A DNA stretch of 64,000 nt. It comes from Phaeosaccion multiseriatum (Eukaryota > Ochrophyta, other classes). The notes under the pieces were generated by a model, which did no database searches, was not told where the DNA came from, and worked only from the letters and a program-made list of their open reading frames with translations. This document shows, in pieces, positions 54,291 to 63,629 of the stretch. The DNA lies in NCBI GenBank assembly GCA_965112735.1, contig OZ218961.1:2542001-2606000 (forward strand), in the 5' to 3' direction. The stretch's first letter is position 1. Each line of letters starts with the position of its first letter. The translations under genes were made by a program, and so were the position numbers.

Positions 54291-55762
54291 TTGTTGTTGT
54301 TGTTGTTGTTGCTGCTGCTGCTGTGGAGGGTAGTGCGAGGCAGGGGGCAATACGGCTGAGGCTAATGCTGCGTCAGGCGGCGGTGCCGAGGTGTACGTCA
54401 CTGAATGATGTTCCGTGGGCGCTGCAGAGGCTCTTCCGTGTAGCAATCCCACCATGTCTTGCGCAGGGGCCAAACCGCCGAATCCACCACCCAGCTGACC
54501 AAAAGCCTCTGCTCCTCCTCCTCCTCCTCCTCCACTCTCCTCCATTGGAGTCACTTCCTCCTCCATCCCATCCCCGTAACCGCCGAAACCGCCAACGCCG
54601 CCGCCGGATGACAGGTGGCCTCCGGGGGGAGCCCCCACCGCCCTTCCTCCTCCTCCTCCTCTTACTGCTGGTGCCGCCGCCGCCGACGCTGCTGCTGTCC
54701 GTGCCGGTGCTGCTGCATGACCAACTGCTGCAGCTGATGGAGGGTTAGCGTACGGGTCGTCCTGGAAGTACTCCTCCCCCAGCTTGGCGGCGATACGCGA
54801 TACCACCAACTTGGTACCCGCCTCCACCGCCGAAGCCGACCCTTTGATGATGAAGTGAGTCCCCTCCTTACCCTGGGGTTTGGCCTCCATATAAGCCCCG
54901 CTCTTCTTCATCAGGTCTTTGATGGTGGCTCCCTTTTGCCCGATGAGAGGGCCTGAAAGGAGCGGTGGAGGGATGGTACAGGGACAAGAGGGGAAGGGGG
55001 GGGGGGGGGGGTTACAAGAGAAGGACACATGGGGCGGGCATCGGGCGGTGAGAAGGAACAGTCAGACAGGGGCACACACACACACACAAAAGAGAGGGTG
55101 AGTCTGAGATTACTATACAAAAAAAGCCTTCTCCTCTTCTTCCTTCTCCTCCTCCTCCTCCTCCTCCTCCTCCTTCTCCTCCGCCTCCTCCTCCTCCTCC
55201 TCCTCCTCCTCCTCGACGTTCCCCACCCCCCCCACAACCCACACACGCACCGACGACGTTTTTCTGCGAGGGATACCCACCGATGACATTTCTGTCGGAT
55301 GGACACAAAACGATGCAAAACACATCATTGGGTCGGGTCTTGGTGTGCACTTTGCCGCCGTGGGAAGGTGTGGTGCCTGCCAGAGTATCGGACTGCGCAT
55401 CTCGGGCGGCGCTGTTGTGGCGGGCCTGTTGCACGCTTGCTTCAATGTCTTTCTTTGCTAAGTCCACCTAGGTGGAGTAGATAGTGTGGTTTACGAGTGA
55501 TTGACGGAGGGAGGGAGGGAGGGAGGGAGTGGGTGAGTGAGTAAGTGAGTGAGTGAGTGAGTAAGTGAGAGAGTGGGTGAGTGAGTGAGTGAGTGCGTGA
55601 GTGAGTGAGTGCGTAGAGGGATGAGTGAGGGATGGAGCTAGTGAGGAGTGAGTGATGGTGCCACATGAGCACGAGCACCACGACGACACAGCAAGACACC
55701 ACACGAGGGGTGAGAGGAGGGGCACGCAAGCACACACACAAACACACATACACACAAGCACG

Positions 55763-55804
<42 letters not shown>

Positions 55805-56610
55805 CACACACACACACGCACACACACGCACACACACACGCACACACACGCACACACACACACACACGCACACACACACACACACACACACGCACGCACA
55901 CACACACGCACACACACACCCACACACGACACGCCCTTACCCTCTGAACAGAGCCGTAGAGATAGAGCTTGCACGGAGAGTGCCACGCGCCGCCTTGATC
56001 AAGCCAATATTGCACTTTCCTCTCCTTCTCGATTCTCTTCATGTTCACGCCGCCCGTCCCTAAAACCCAACCCACGTAGGCACGGTCGATGTGTACGGTG
56101 CTCCTAGGCACCAGACCCTTGAGGTAGTTGGGTTGCTGAGGGGAGGGTGGGGAGGGTAGGCAGGGAGGGAGGTGGCGGGGGAGGGGGGGGGTGAGAGGGT
56201 GAGGGTGAGGGTGAGGGGAGGGAGATGGGTGAGGGAGCAAAGGAGGAGGGTGAGGGATGGAGGCAGGTATCGGGGGGGGGGGGGAGGAGAACGGGACAAG
56301 TTATACACTCTCACGAAGGGAGAGGAGATGCAGGGAGGGGTGAGGGGACAGGAAAGGACACTACAGTTTCAGTTTTGATGTCTTGTCTCACACGCACCAC
56401 GGACTCAGGATGCTCGGCAGCATTCTTTTGTTGCTGGATCCTTAAGTAGCGGTTCTCAGCTCCAGCTCTATGAAGATTGCTGCCTCCTGCTCCTGGAGCT
56501 GCAGTCCACACTCCTCCGGCTGGTTTGCTGTTGGCCTCCTCCCAGCGCTCCTTGTCCGCCTTCTCCATTTTCTTCTTGTGTTTGATTGCCCTCTTGCGAA
56601 TGCTCGCCAT
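52650..56610 (-). CDS. KH-KH-SAM-RING protein, putative RNA-binding E3 ubiquitin ligase
   Basis: Exons on the minus strand: 56610-56398, 56135-55941, 55467-55281, 54952-54030, 53621-53514, 52820-52650 (TAG), joining in phase to about 598 residues. Order: basic N-terminus; first KH domain STVHIDRAYVGWVLGTGGVN with GTGG loop; second KH VFCIVLCPSDRNVIGPLIGQ with GQKG loop, then HFIIKGSASAVEAGTKL; a long Gly/Gln/Pro linker; a SAM-like segment VQNFEENGVEDFSTAKLFSD then AEFAELGIPKGPRMRILKAL; and a C-terminal RING (CVICMDP, CGHMLCCQAC, CPVC). Animal MEX3 proteins combine KH domains with a C-terminal RING, and Bicaudal-C combines KH with SAM; this protein has all three. It should bind RNA and recruit an E2 enzyme. 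The exon 1 donor could be 6 bp later (56392), adding two residues. Confidence 0.83.
52845..53150. repeat. 11-bp minisatellite (TTGTTGTGGTG) in KH-SAM-RING intron 5
   Basis: About 27 copies of TTGTTGTGGTG, some with TAG for TGG. The period of 11 makes all frames cycle, giving spurious ORFs of the NNTTTTPQQHH type. Confidence 0.94.
53340..53475. repeat. (TAG)n trinucleotide array in KH-SAM-RING intron 5
   Basis: (GTA)n with AGAAGAAG interruptions, close to the donor at 53513. Same intron as the 11-bp minisatellite. Confidence 0.94.
53660..53745. repeat. (GA)n tract in KH-SAM-RING intron 4
   Basis: (AG)n with GAAAGAAAG interruptions next to the polypyrimidine side of the acceptor at 53622. Confidence 0.9.
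53878..53992. repeat. (CACTCAGT)n octamer array
   Basis: Fourteen perfect 8-bp units of CACTCAGT, in the intron 53622-54029 of the KH-SAM-RING gene. Confidence 0.95.
55505..55920. repeat. (GAGT)n and (CA)n arrays in KH-SAM-RING intron 2
   Basis: (GTGA)n at 55525-55620, then (CACA)n with CGCACACA variants at 55720-55920, in the intron 55468-55940. Confidence 0.93.
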
Positions 56611-56635
56611 ACCTGCGCCGCAAGGAGAGTGAGAG

Positions 56636-56735
56636 AGGGAGGGAGGGAGGGGGGGAGGGAGGGAGGGAGAGAGAGAGGGAGGGAGAGAGGGAGGGGGGGA
56701 GGGAGGGAGGGAGGGAGGGAGGGAGGGAGGGAGTG
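56636..56735. repeat. (GGGA)n tract between the KH-SAM-RING and Cys-rich genes
   Basis: About 100 bp of purine tetramers just upstream of the KH-SAM-RING start codon (56610), so it lies in its promoter or leader. A 50-bp tandem duplication (GGATGGACGACTTTAGGACT) follows at 56810-56885. Confidence 0.9.
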
Positions 56736-56886
56736 GAGTAAGCAAAAGGGGTAGCAGGTAGGCGCTAGTGACAACTGAGGGCTCAACCGGTACTAAAGGA
56801 TCGGAGACGGATGGACGACTTTAGGACTGACTGGGATGGTCTATACTGAGATGGATGGACGACTTTAGGACTGACTGGGATGGTCT

Positions 56887-57917
56887 TTACTGCCTGGGTT
56901 TGGGAGCCGTTCTCCTTTCTCGTGCCCGTTGGACCTTGGCATCCACACCTCTCCTTCTCTCCTTCCTCAAATAAATGTAATCCTTCAAAGACTTCAGCGC
57001 CAACCAATCGGTCCCCATCGATTTGACTGCTGTATCACCAACAGCTGTACCACCACTCTCACCCGGGGTGCCCTTTGACTCCTTGATGATCTTGTCAATC
57101 TCCGTGACGTCGCTGCGCTGAATGGCTCTGTTGAGTCGAGTCTCGAAGGGGTTCTCCGCCAGAGATTGCTTCGTCACGTGCGCCTGAAGGGAGGGAGAGA
57201 GGGAGAGAGAGGGAGAGAGAGGGAGGAGAGAGGGAGAGGGAGAGGGAGAGAGGAGGGAGAGAGGGAGAGAGAGGGAGGAGGGAGGAGGGGGGGAGGGAGA
57301 GAGGGAGGGAGGGAGAGGGGGAGAGAGGGAGAGAGGAAGAGAGGAGGGAGGGAGGGAGGGAGGGAGGGAGAGAGGGAGAGAGGGAGAGAGGAAGAGAGGG
57401 AGGGAGGGAGGGAGGGAGGGAGGGAGGGAGGGAGGGAGGGAGGGAGGGAGGGAGGGAGGGAGGGAGGAAGGAGGGAGGGACGGGGGGGGGAGGAAGTGAG
57501 GGAGGGGGGGAGGGAGGGAGGGAGGGAGGAGGGAGGGACGGGGGGGGGAGGAAGTGAGGGGAAGGGAGCGCGAAAACAGAAAGGAACCACGCCGAAAGAA
57601 ACGCCCTGCTCGCACCTCCCACTTTTCTCACTGTCTCCCACCCTCCCCCTACAGTGGACGAATTGGGCACCCAATACCTAACTGCCAACATCATGTCCCT
57701 TTGTCCTCCTACCCTCTCCTCCAGTGGTACGACCTACATTCCTCTCTCTAAAGGACGCATTGGGTGTATCCAAGACCCAATACCTCTAAGACCTTAAGAC
57801 CCCCACCCCGGCGATGTTATCCCTTTTCGTCTCTCTCTCTCCCTCTCTCTCTCGGACCCCCGTCTCCCTGGCTCTGTCTCTCTTTCTCTTTCTCTCCCTG
57901 TCTTTCTTGCGTTCTTT

Positions 57918-57972
<55 letters not shown>

Positions 57973-58101
57973 CCTTTCCTTCTTTCTCTCTCTCCCTCTC
58001 CCTTTTCGCCTCACCTCGAGTTCGTCTTCCTCGTGGGGAGGCTTGTGCATGACCTCCTCTCCCCACTCCTCCCACACCTCCTCCTCATACTCATACTCCT
58101 C

Positions 58102-58138
<37 letters not shown>

Positions 58139-60801
58139 CCCTGCCTTCGGTTTCGGTTATTGCCGTTGCTATGGTCATTCCTTCCACCACCAGCACCATC
58201 AGCAACTCGCGGTGGCGGTGAGCTGGAGTGATCCCGAAGTGCCTCAGCGATGGCAGCCTCGGTCAGAGCCCTCTCCTCCTCTGCTTCCTCCCTCTGTCGC
58301 TGCAGTACCTCCGCCTCCCACCGGGCCTCCTCCTGTGCCTGAGTGGCCGCAGACGATCCCGCTCCCCCACCTGCCCCTTCCTTGAGCTTTTGCACATCGA
58401 TTTGAGCCATCTCAGAAAGCGCTTCCACCACCTGTACCGCGTCGCCTTCGGACTCTTCCCAAAACATGTCAATGACGACTGTGGTGGGAGGATACATAAG
58501 TCAATGGGTGGGTGGGTGGATGGGTGGGTGGGAGAGTGAGTGAGTGGGTGGGTGGATTGGTGAGAGAGCGGGTGGGAGGATACGTAAGTCAATGGGTGGG
58601 TGAGAGGGTGGGTGGGTGGGTGAGTGGGTCAGTGGGTGGGTACGATGCGTGGGTGGGTGGGAGAGTGGGAGAGTGGATGAGTGGGTGGGCGGGAGAGTGG
58701 GAGAGTGGATGAGTGGGTGGGCGGGAGAGTGGGAGAGTGGATGAGTGGGTGGGCGGGAGAGTGGGAGAGTGGATAGGTGGGTGGGCGGGTTGGTGGGTGG
58801 GGAAGTGGGTGGGAGGGTGAGTTGTGGGTGGATCCTCCCTAGCGCCCCCCCCCCCCGCCCTCCAAGGCTGAGTTTCCCAACCCAAACAACAACCCACCCA
58901 CCCACCCACCCACCCACTCATTGACTTATGTATCCGTCCAGTCCACCCACCTTCAATTTCCTCGAACTGTCCAGTGAAGTAGCGCAAGATCTCCTTCTTG
59001 TTGGTCTTGGCTTCCCTCCTCACCACCCTACGCACGTACTTAACCCTCTGCATGTCCGTCAGAGGTGGAGGCGACTGAGCATTCCCACCAGCCTTGGTAC
59101 TCCCACCAGCCTTGGTACCAGCTTTGGCACCTGACTTGGACGCGGAAGGGGCTGGGGTTGTGGCTGAGGCTGCGGGTCGGGCTGCTGCCGGAGATGGGGT
59201 TGGAGCAGCAGGGGCAGCAGCAGCGGCAGCAGCGGCAGCGGCAGCGGCCGCAGCAGCGGCGGCCGCTTCCTTCTTGCTCTTAGCTTTATCCTTCTTCCTC
59301 CTATTCTTGCTCTGCTTCTGCGGCTGACCGCCATTGGTGGCGGCAGCAGCGGTAGCAGCAGCAGCAGCAGCAGTAGAAGCAGCAGCAGCAGCAGCGGCGG
59401 CGGCGGCCGCAGTTTCTGCCTCTCGACGTTTCTGTGCTTCCCTATCCCCCGCATCGTCGTGTCCGTTTGCTTCTCCTCCTTCTCCTCCTCCTCCTCCTTC
59501 TCCCCCCACTCCTCCTTCTCCTCCTTCTCCTCCTCCTCCTGCTGCTCCTGCTCCTTCAATCACGTCCTGAAGCACAGCCCTCGCAGCCTTTCTGTCCTTC
59601 TTGCTCGGTTTCTGGGGTGGGTCGGTCAGAGCGCGGAATTTATGGATAGGACGTGGAGAGAAGCAATGATTCGGAAACCCAAGGAGGAGGAGGAGGAGGA
59701 GGACAACAGCAACGACAGTAACGAAGACGACGACAACAACAACAACCAACAACAACAACAGCAACAACAACAACAACAACAACAACAACAACGGGAAGAG
59801 GGAGTTTAAAGAGGTACGGGGAAGGTATAGGTGGAGATGGATACAAAGGAATCAAGTAGGTAAGAGAAGACAGAAGGAGAGAGACTACGCCTGCCCCTAC
59901 TGACTTCACTTCTCTTCACTCACTCCTTCGCTCCCTTACTCCCCGCCCCGCCACAGTGACTCACTCACTGCTTCTGTCTGACTTGACTTGAATGCCTGTC
60001 CACTGCCTGAAGACTGCCTCCTGCCTGAAGCTCACCACCTTTGACAACTCTACTCACCGCGCCGCAGAGAAAGCACGCTTTCTTCTCCGCGATACACAGG
60101 GCGCATGCCTCGGCCTCGCACTCCTCGCAGGGGATGAGCGTGGTACTGTGCTCAGAGCAGACCTGCCAGTTCGAGTCGCAGTCCTCCGAGTCACAGACCA
60201 GCACACACTCCTCGCACAGCGCCGAGTGGCACACGCTACAGGGGACCTGACAGTCTTTACAGACGGTCTCCTCGCAGCCGTCCCCCTGACAGCAGAGGCA
60301 GCAGGCGCCGCTGTCTCCGTCTTCATCGTCCTTGCCCGGGAAAGATGTCGCCTTTTGTTGTTTGAAGAGAGAGAGAGAGAGAGAGAGGGGACAGGGAGAG
60401 ACAGAGAGAGAGAGTAGGATCGGGTACGGGGGGGGGCGCAATCGGTTAGCGCCTCCCTGTCTTCCTGCTGCGTACCAGAAGCACACCTCTCGAGGGTGAC
60501 CAAATCCACACATGACCCCTTTTGTAGCACTTGCTTCGACTTGGGGCAGCAGGATCACGCCAGTAGAGGAAACAAGAAAGAACCGACTCCCTCTCCACCC
60601 CCCTCTCGCCGCTGTCATATGGCTAGGCCTCACCGAATCCGAGAAGCACACTCGCTTGTAGCAGCTCGTGCAGTGGTCAATCTCCAGATCCTCTCTCACG
60701 CATGTGCCGCAGATGTGCACGCCGCACAGCTCGCAGCCCTCCAGCCCCTCCTTCCCGCCGCACTCAATACAACCTCCATTGCCTTTCTTATTTGCGGGCA
60801 T
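56887..60801 (-). CDS. Cys-rich zinc-binding N-terminal protein of unknown function
   Basis: Exons on the minus strand: 60801-60634, 60351-60058, 59611-58951, 58478-58015, 57183-56887 (TAA), joining in phase to 627 residues. The first 154 residues hold about 30 Cys in pairs, read as treble-clef or PHD/ZZ-like zinc fingers: CIECGG, CELCGVHICGTC, HCTSCYKRVC, CCLCCQGDGC, CKDCQVPCSVC, CEECVLVC, CSEH, CEECEAEACALC and CFLCGA. A Lys/Ala-rich region (KPSKKDRKAARAVLQDVIEG, later poly-Ala) follows, then KYVRRVVRREAKTNKKEILR, an acidic region VVIDMFWEESEGDAVQVVEA, poly-Gln, poly-Glu and a basic tail (LKDYIYLRKERRRGVDAK). No family is recognised; zinc binding is inferred from the Cys spacing. The third exon's acceptor is read as CCCCAG before KPSKK. 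It stands 277 bp upstream of the KH-SAM-RING gene, on the same strand. Confidence 0.75.
57025..57052 (-). repeat. Recurring motif copy with a degenerate second copy, coding in the Cys-rich gene
   Basis: CTGCTGTATCACCAACAGCT followed by GTACCACC; read as GGTAVGDTAVKS in the last exon. Confidence 0.85.
57188..57560. repeat. (GGGA)n array in the last intron of the Cys-rich gene
   Basis: About 370 bp of GGGA/GAGA with a duplicated 60-bp block GAGGGAGGGACGGGGGGGGG at 57470 and 57530. The rest of this intron (57790-58010) is (TCTC)n on the same strand, so the purine and pyrimidine halves are complementary. Confidence 0.93.
58500..58840. repeat. (GGGT)n / GGGAGAGTGGATGAGTGGGT minisatellite
   Basis: Unit of 32-33 bp containing GGGAGAGTGGATGAGTGGGT and GGGCGGGAGAGTGG, four copies at 58655-58770, within (TGGG)n, in the intron 58479-58950. 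Confidence 0.9.
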
Positions 60802-61074
60802 TATATCTCTTCTTCCCCCTCCTCCCTCTCCTCTCCTTCCCTCCTCCTTCTCCTTTCACTATATTCTCCCCAATCGCGAGCCCTCGATCGGCCCAACCCT
60901 GCTTATCTAAATAACAAATAGCAGCACTTCATCAAAGGGTTGTTTCTTTTTTTCATCATTATTTGTGTCGCCGCCCCAGAGAGATTGAAAGGGTTGAAAT
61001 GCCTTACGTAAGGGCCAACATCGCCCATCGAGGCCCAGGCCTCAGCAAGGCCCGAAACCCCCCTCCTGATCAAC

Positions 61075-61280
61075 GATCAACCCCTGATACACCATCGCCC
61101 ACATTCTCGATAGCGCGCTATCGGCCGGCGCCAGCCGGCGCAGATAGTCGATAGCGCGCCATCGGCCGCCGGCGATAGCGGATAGCGCGCCGGCTGGCGC
61201 CGGCCGATAGCGGATAGCACGCCCCCCCCCCCAAAGCCGGCTGGCGCCGGCGATAGCGGATAGTGTATCAGGGGTTGATC
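61075..61280. mobile_element. GC-rich foldback element with 18-bp perfect inverted ends
   Basis: GATCAACCCCTGATACAC at 61075-61092 is perfectly inverted at 61263-61280. Between them are repeated, themselves palindromic, units such as CGATAGCGCGCTATCG, GCCGGCGCCAGCCGGC and CGGCGATAGCGGATAGCG. No coding capacity. The arrangement fits a small foldback element or a hairpin-forming repeat. Confidence 0.85.
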
Positions 61281-61355
61281 CTGACAGAGACTGACACTAC
61301 GCGTTCCTCTGGGCAATCATTAACTTCACGTAAAACAACGGCCGCTCAGGCGCGT

Positions 61356-61412
<57 letters not shown>

Positions 61413-61486
61413 AGCACACCACTAACTAAACTGTCGGGCACAATCCCCTATACCCAGACAAGAAAACCCCAGGGGGAGTATGTCAA

Positions 61487-61510
61487 TATCGAACACCACA
61501 AATGGGGTCG
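61487..61510. repeat. Dispersed repeat, copy 2 (TATCGAACACCA core)
   Basis: TATCGAACACCACAAATGG followed by GGTCG, 140 bp beyond the stop codon of the four-helix membrane protein gene; pairs with the copy at 40169. Both plus-strand readings give the peptide IEHHKW. Confidence 0.7.
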
Positions 61511-61650
61511 ATACAATATCCATCTCAAACCCTCCCCGCTTGCTTCCATCACTCTCACCAACCAACAAACTAAAACCAAAACTCACGCCTTGTTTAGGAC
61601 TACGAAATACTTCGTAGACCCCCTTATATCTCCTTTCCTCCTCCATACAC

Positions 61651-62905
61651 TCACACCATTGTGGAACCCTCCTCCCTATACTGTATCGGCTGCTGCGGAT
61701 ACTGAGGCTGAACGTATTGCGGCTGTGCATAGGGGGCCTGCGTGGAGCCCGGCTGGGCTGGGGCCGCCGTAACCACCTGGGGCACGTAAGGCGGCTGTGC
61801 ACCGCCTCCCTCCTGGAGCCGTCGATGCTCCTTCAGAAGAGGGATGAGCGCGGCCGTAAAGGTAAGGGCCCGGAAGTAGAGGACGGCACTGGAAGGGAGG
61901 AGGAGGGAGGGGGAGAGGGGGGAGGGGAGTGGAGAAAGTCGCAGTCAGAGGAAGGAAGAGGAGGGAGGGAGGGGGGGGGGGTGTTTTCGTGCCTTGTGGA
62001 TACGTTTGCGTATGTGTGCAGAAAAGATAAGTCAACGAACGCCGCTCTTCTCTCCTCTCCTCCCGAGGCATCGGGTCAGTCGCATACGAACACACATAGA
62101 GCCATACACACACATACATACACTCTCTCACACACATGCATACATACACATACACACACATACACTCTCTCTCACACACATGCATACATGCACATACACA
62201 CACATGCACACAAATACACATATCATACACATACACACAGAGGTGCTGAGTGAGTGACTTACAAGAGGATGCTGTACACCACGCCCCAAAAGGCGCCTAC
62301 GCTGCCGTACAAGAAGGCATAGAGGATCTGGAGGATCATGAGCAGCATGCACAATATCTTGTAGGTAGTGAGGTAGGTGCAGCTACCGCAGCAGGGAGGA
62401 TCAACTGTGGGAGAGGGGGTGAGGGGGTGAGGGGGTGACGAACGGGGTGAGGGAATGAGGTGAGTTTCCGACGTGTCTTTTGGCTAGCCTCCAGTTTAGA
62501 TTCAGTTTTCCTCAAAGTTTTCGTCGAAGGAGCGCAGGGGGGAGGGTGAATGTGGAAAGCAAGTACGGGGGTGTGAGTGTGTGAGAGAGAGGGAGGTAGA
62601 GGGAAGAAAGAGAGGAGAGAGAGTATCACAGTGACACATACAGAGAGAGATAGTGGTAGAGAGAAGGGTAGAGAGAGATGGAGAGACAGAGAGATACGGT
62701 GAGGTGACGAGGTATGGTCGTGTGTACTCACGGTCTCTGACGCCCTTCGCGGCACAATAGAAGAGCAGGACGGACAGCATAATCGCGACAACGAAGTTGA
62801 TCAACACGTCCGTAGTCTCACTGTAGTTGTAGTAAGCTTCCGTTGCCACCGTGATGATGCCAGTCGCAATCTGGAGATAGAGGATAGTCGACGCTGTGTA
62901 GAGGA

Positions 62906-62963
<58 letters not shown>

Positions 62964-63378
62964 GAGGGAACGAGAGAGAAGGGGGGATGAGGTGCGACAA
63001 AGTACCTGTCTTTTGGGGTCCATACACGACATGTATAGACACGCTCACACAAGACGCACACACGCCCACACACGGAGCGTGGCCCCCTGGAGGACTTGGA
63101 TAGATGAAAGAGCAGAAATTCCCCGACGCACCGAGTTGTAGCACCATTCTGGACAGATACAGCACCCTTGGGTCGCTGTAGGGGGTTTGCACGTGCATAG
63201 GCAGGCTTAACTGGTTTGGGAACACAGAGATGCGGCTGGCCTGTTGGCTATAAACCTGCTGAGGCTGCCCGATGGGTGCCGCGACTGGGGCTGTTGTGGG
63301 GGCCGTTGGTGGCGGTTGCTGTCCGGGAATCCTCTGCTGTTCTACCCATTGCATATGGTCAGGCTGAGGCTGTGCCAT
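61651..63378 (-). CDS. Four-helix membrane protein with Pro/Gln/Tyr-rich tail
   Basis: Exons on the minus strand: 63378-63132, 62893-62732, 62404-62263, 61888-61651 (TGA), joining in phase to 262 residues. A Pro/Gln-rich N-terminus (MAQPQPDHMQWVEQQRIPGQ) is followed by four hydrophobic helices: VLYLSRMVLQLGASTILYLQ, VLINFVVAIMLSVLLFYCAA, ILCMLLMILQILYAFLYGSV and FWGVVYSILFAVLYFRALTF. The loop between helices 2 and 3 has DPPCCGSCTYLTTYK. The C-terminal tail PPYVPQVVTAAPAQPGSTQA then PYAQPQYVQPQYPQQPIQYR is cytosolic in likely topology. The layout (both termini in the cytosol, four helices of MARVEL-like size) suggests an endomembrane or vesicle protein, but no family was identified; SCAMP was considered and rejected. 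Intron 2 holds (GA)n repeats. Confidence 0.8.
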
Positions 63379-63629
63379 CGTGATAGCCTATTACGGTAGC
63401 TAGCGTAACGTTTACTCTTCTTCACCCAGGTCGGGATCTTGCTTCTTTATCGGATTTTTGGAGGCGATAGGAATAAGTTTCAGTTTCAGGTCGATTCCTG
63501 CCTTCCTCCTCCTCAAGATCCGCATCCGATCCAAAAATAACAACTCAGCTCATCCAGATCGCCAAAAAAAAAAAAACTTACCTTGAGCAGACGACAACAG
63601 CGGCGGTCCCTTTTAATTCTCAACAGGCG
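63379..63629. promoter_or_regulatory. Divergent promoter region, 251 bp
   Basis: Shared by the four-helix membrane protein (-) and the SDR (+). Contains an A13 run at 63565-63577 and inverted half-sites TCGGATTTTTGGAG / GATCCAAAAATAAC (63449 and 63531). Function inferred from layout only. Confidence 0.4.

Larger units (their letters stand above)
60802..61650. other. Intergenic region with a foldback element and (GT)n tract
   Basis: About 850 bp between the Cys-rich gene start and the end of the four-helix membrane protein gene. It contains the palindromic element 61075-61280, a (GT)n(GA)n tract at 61357-61412 and the dispersed repeat at 61487. Confidence 0.8.

Noticed and set aside
61651-63378. 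SCAMP family for the four-helix membrane protein
   Set aside because: Lacks the conserved SCAMP core between helices 2 and 3 and the N-terminal NPF repeats.
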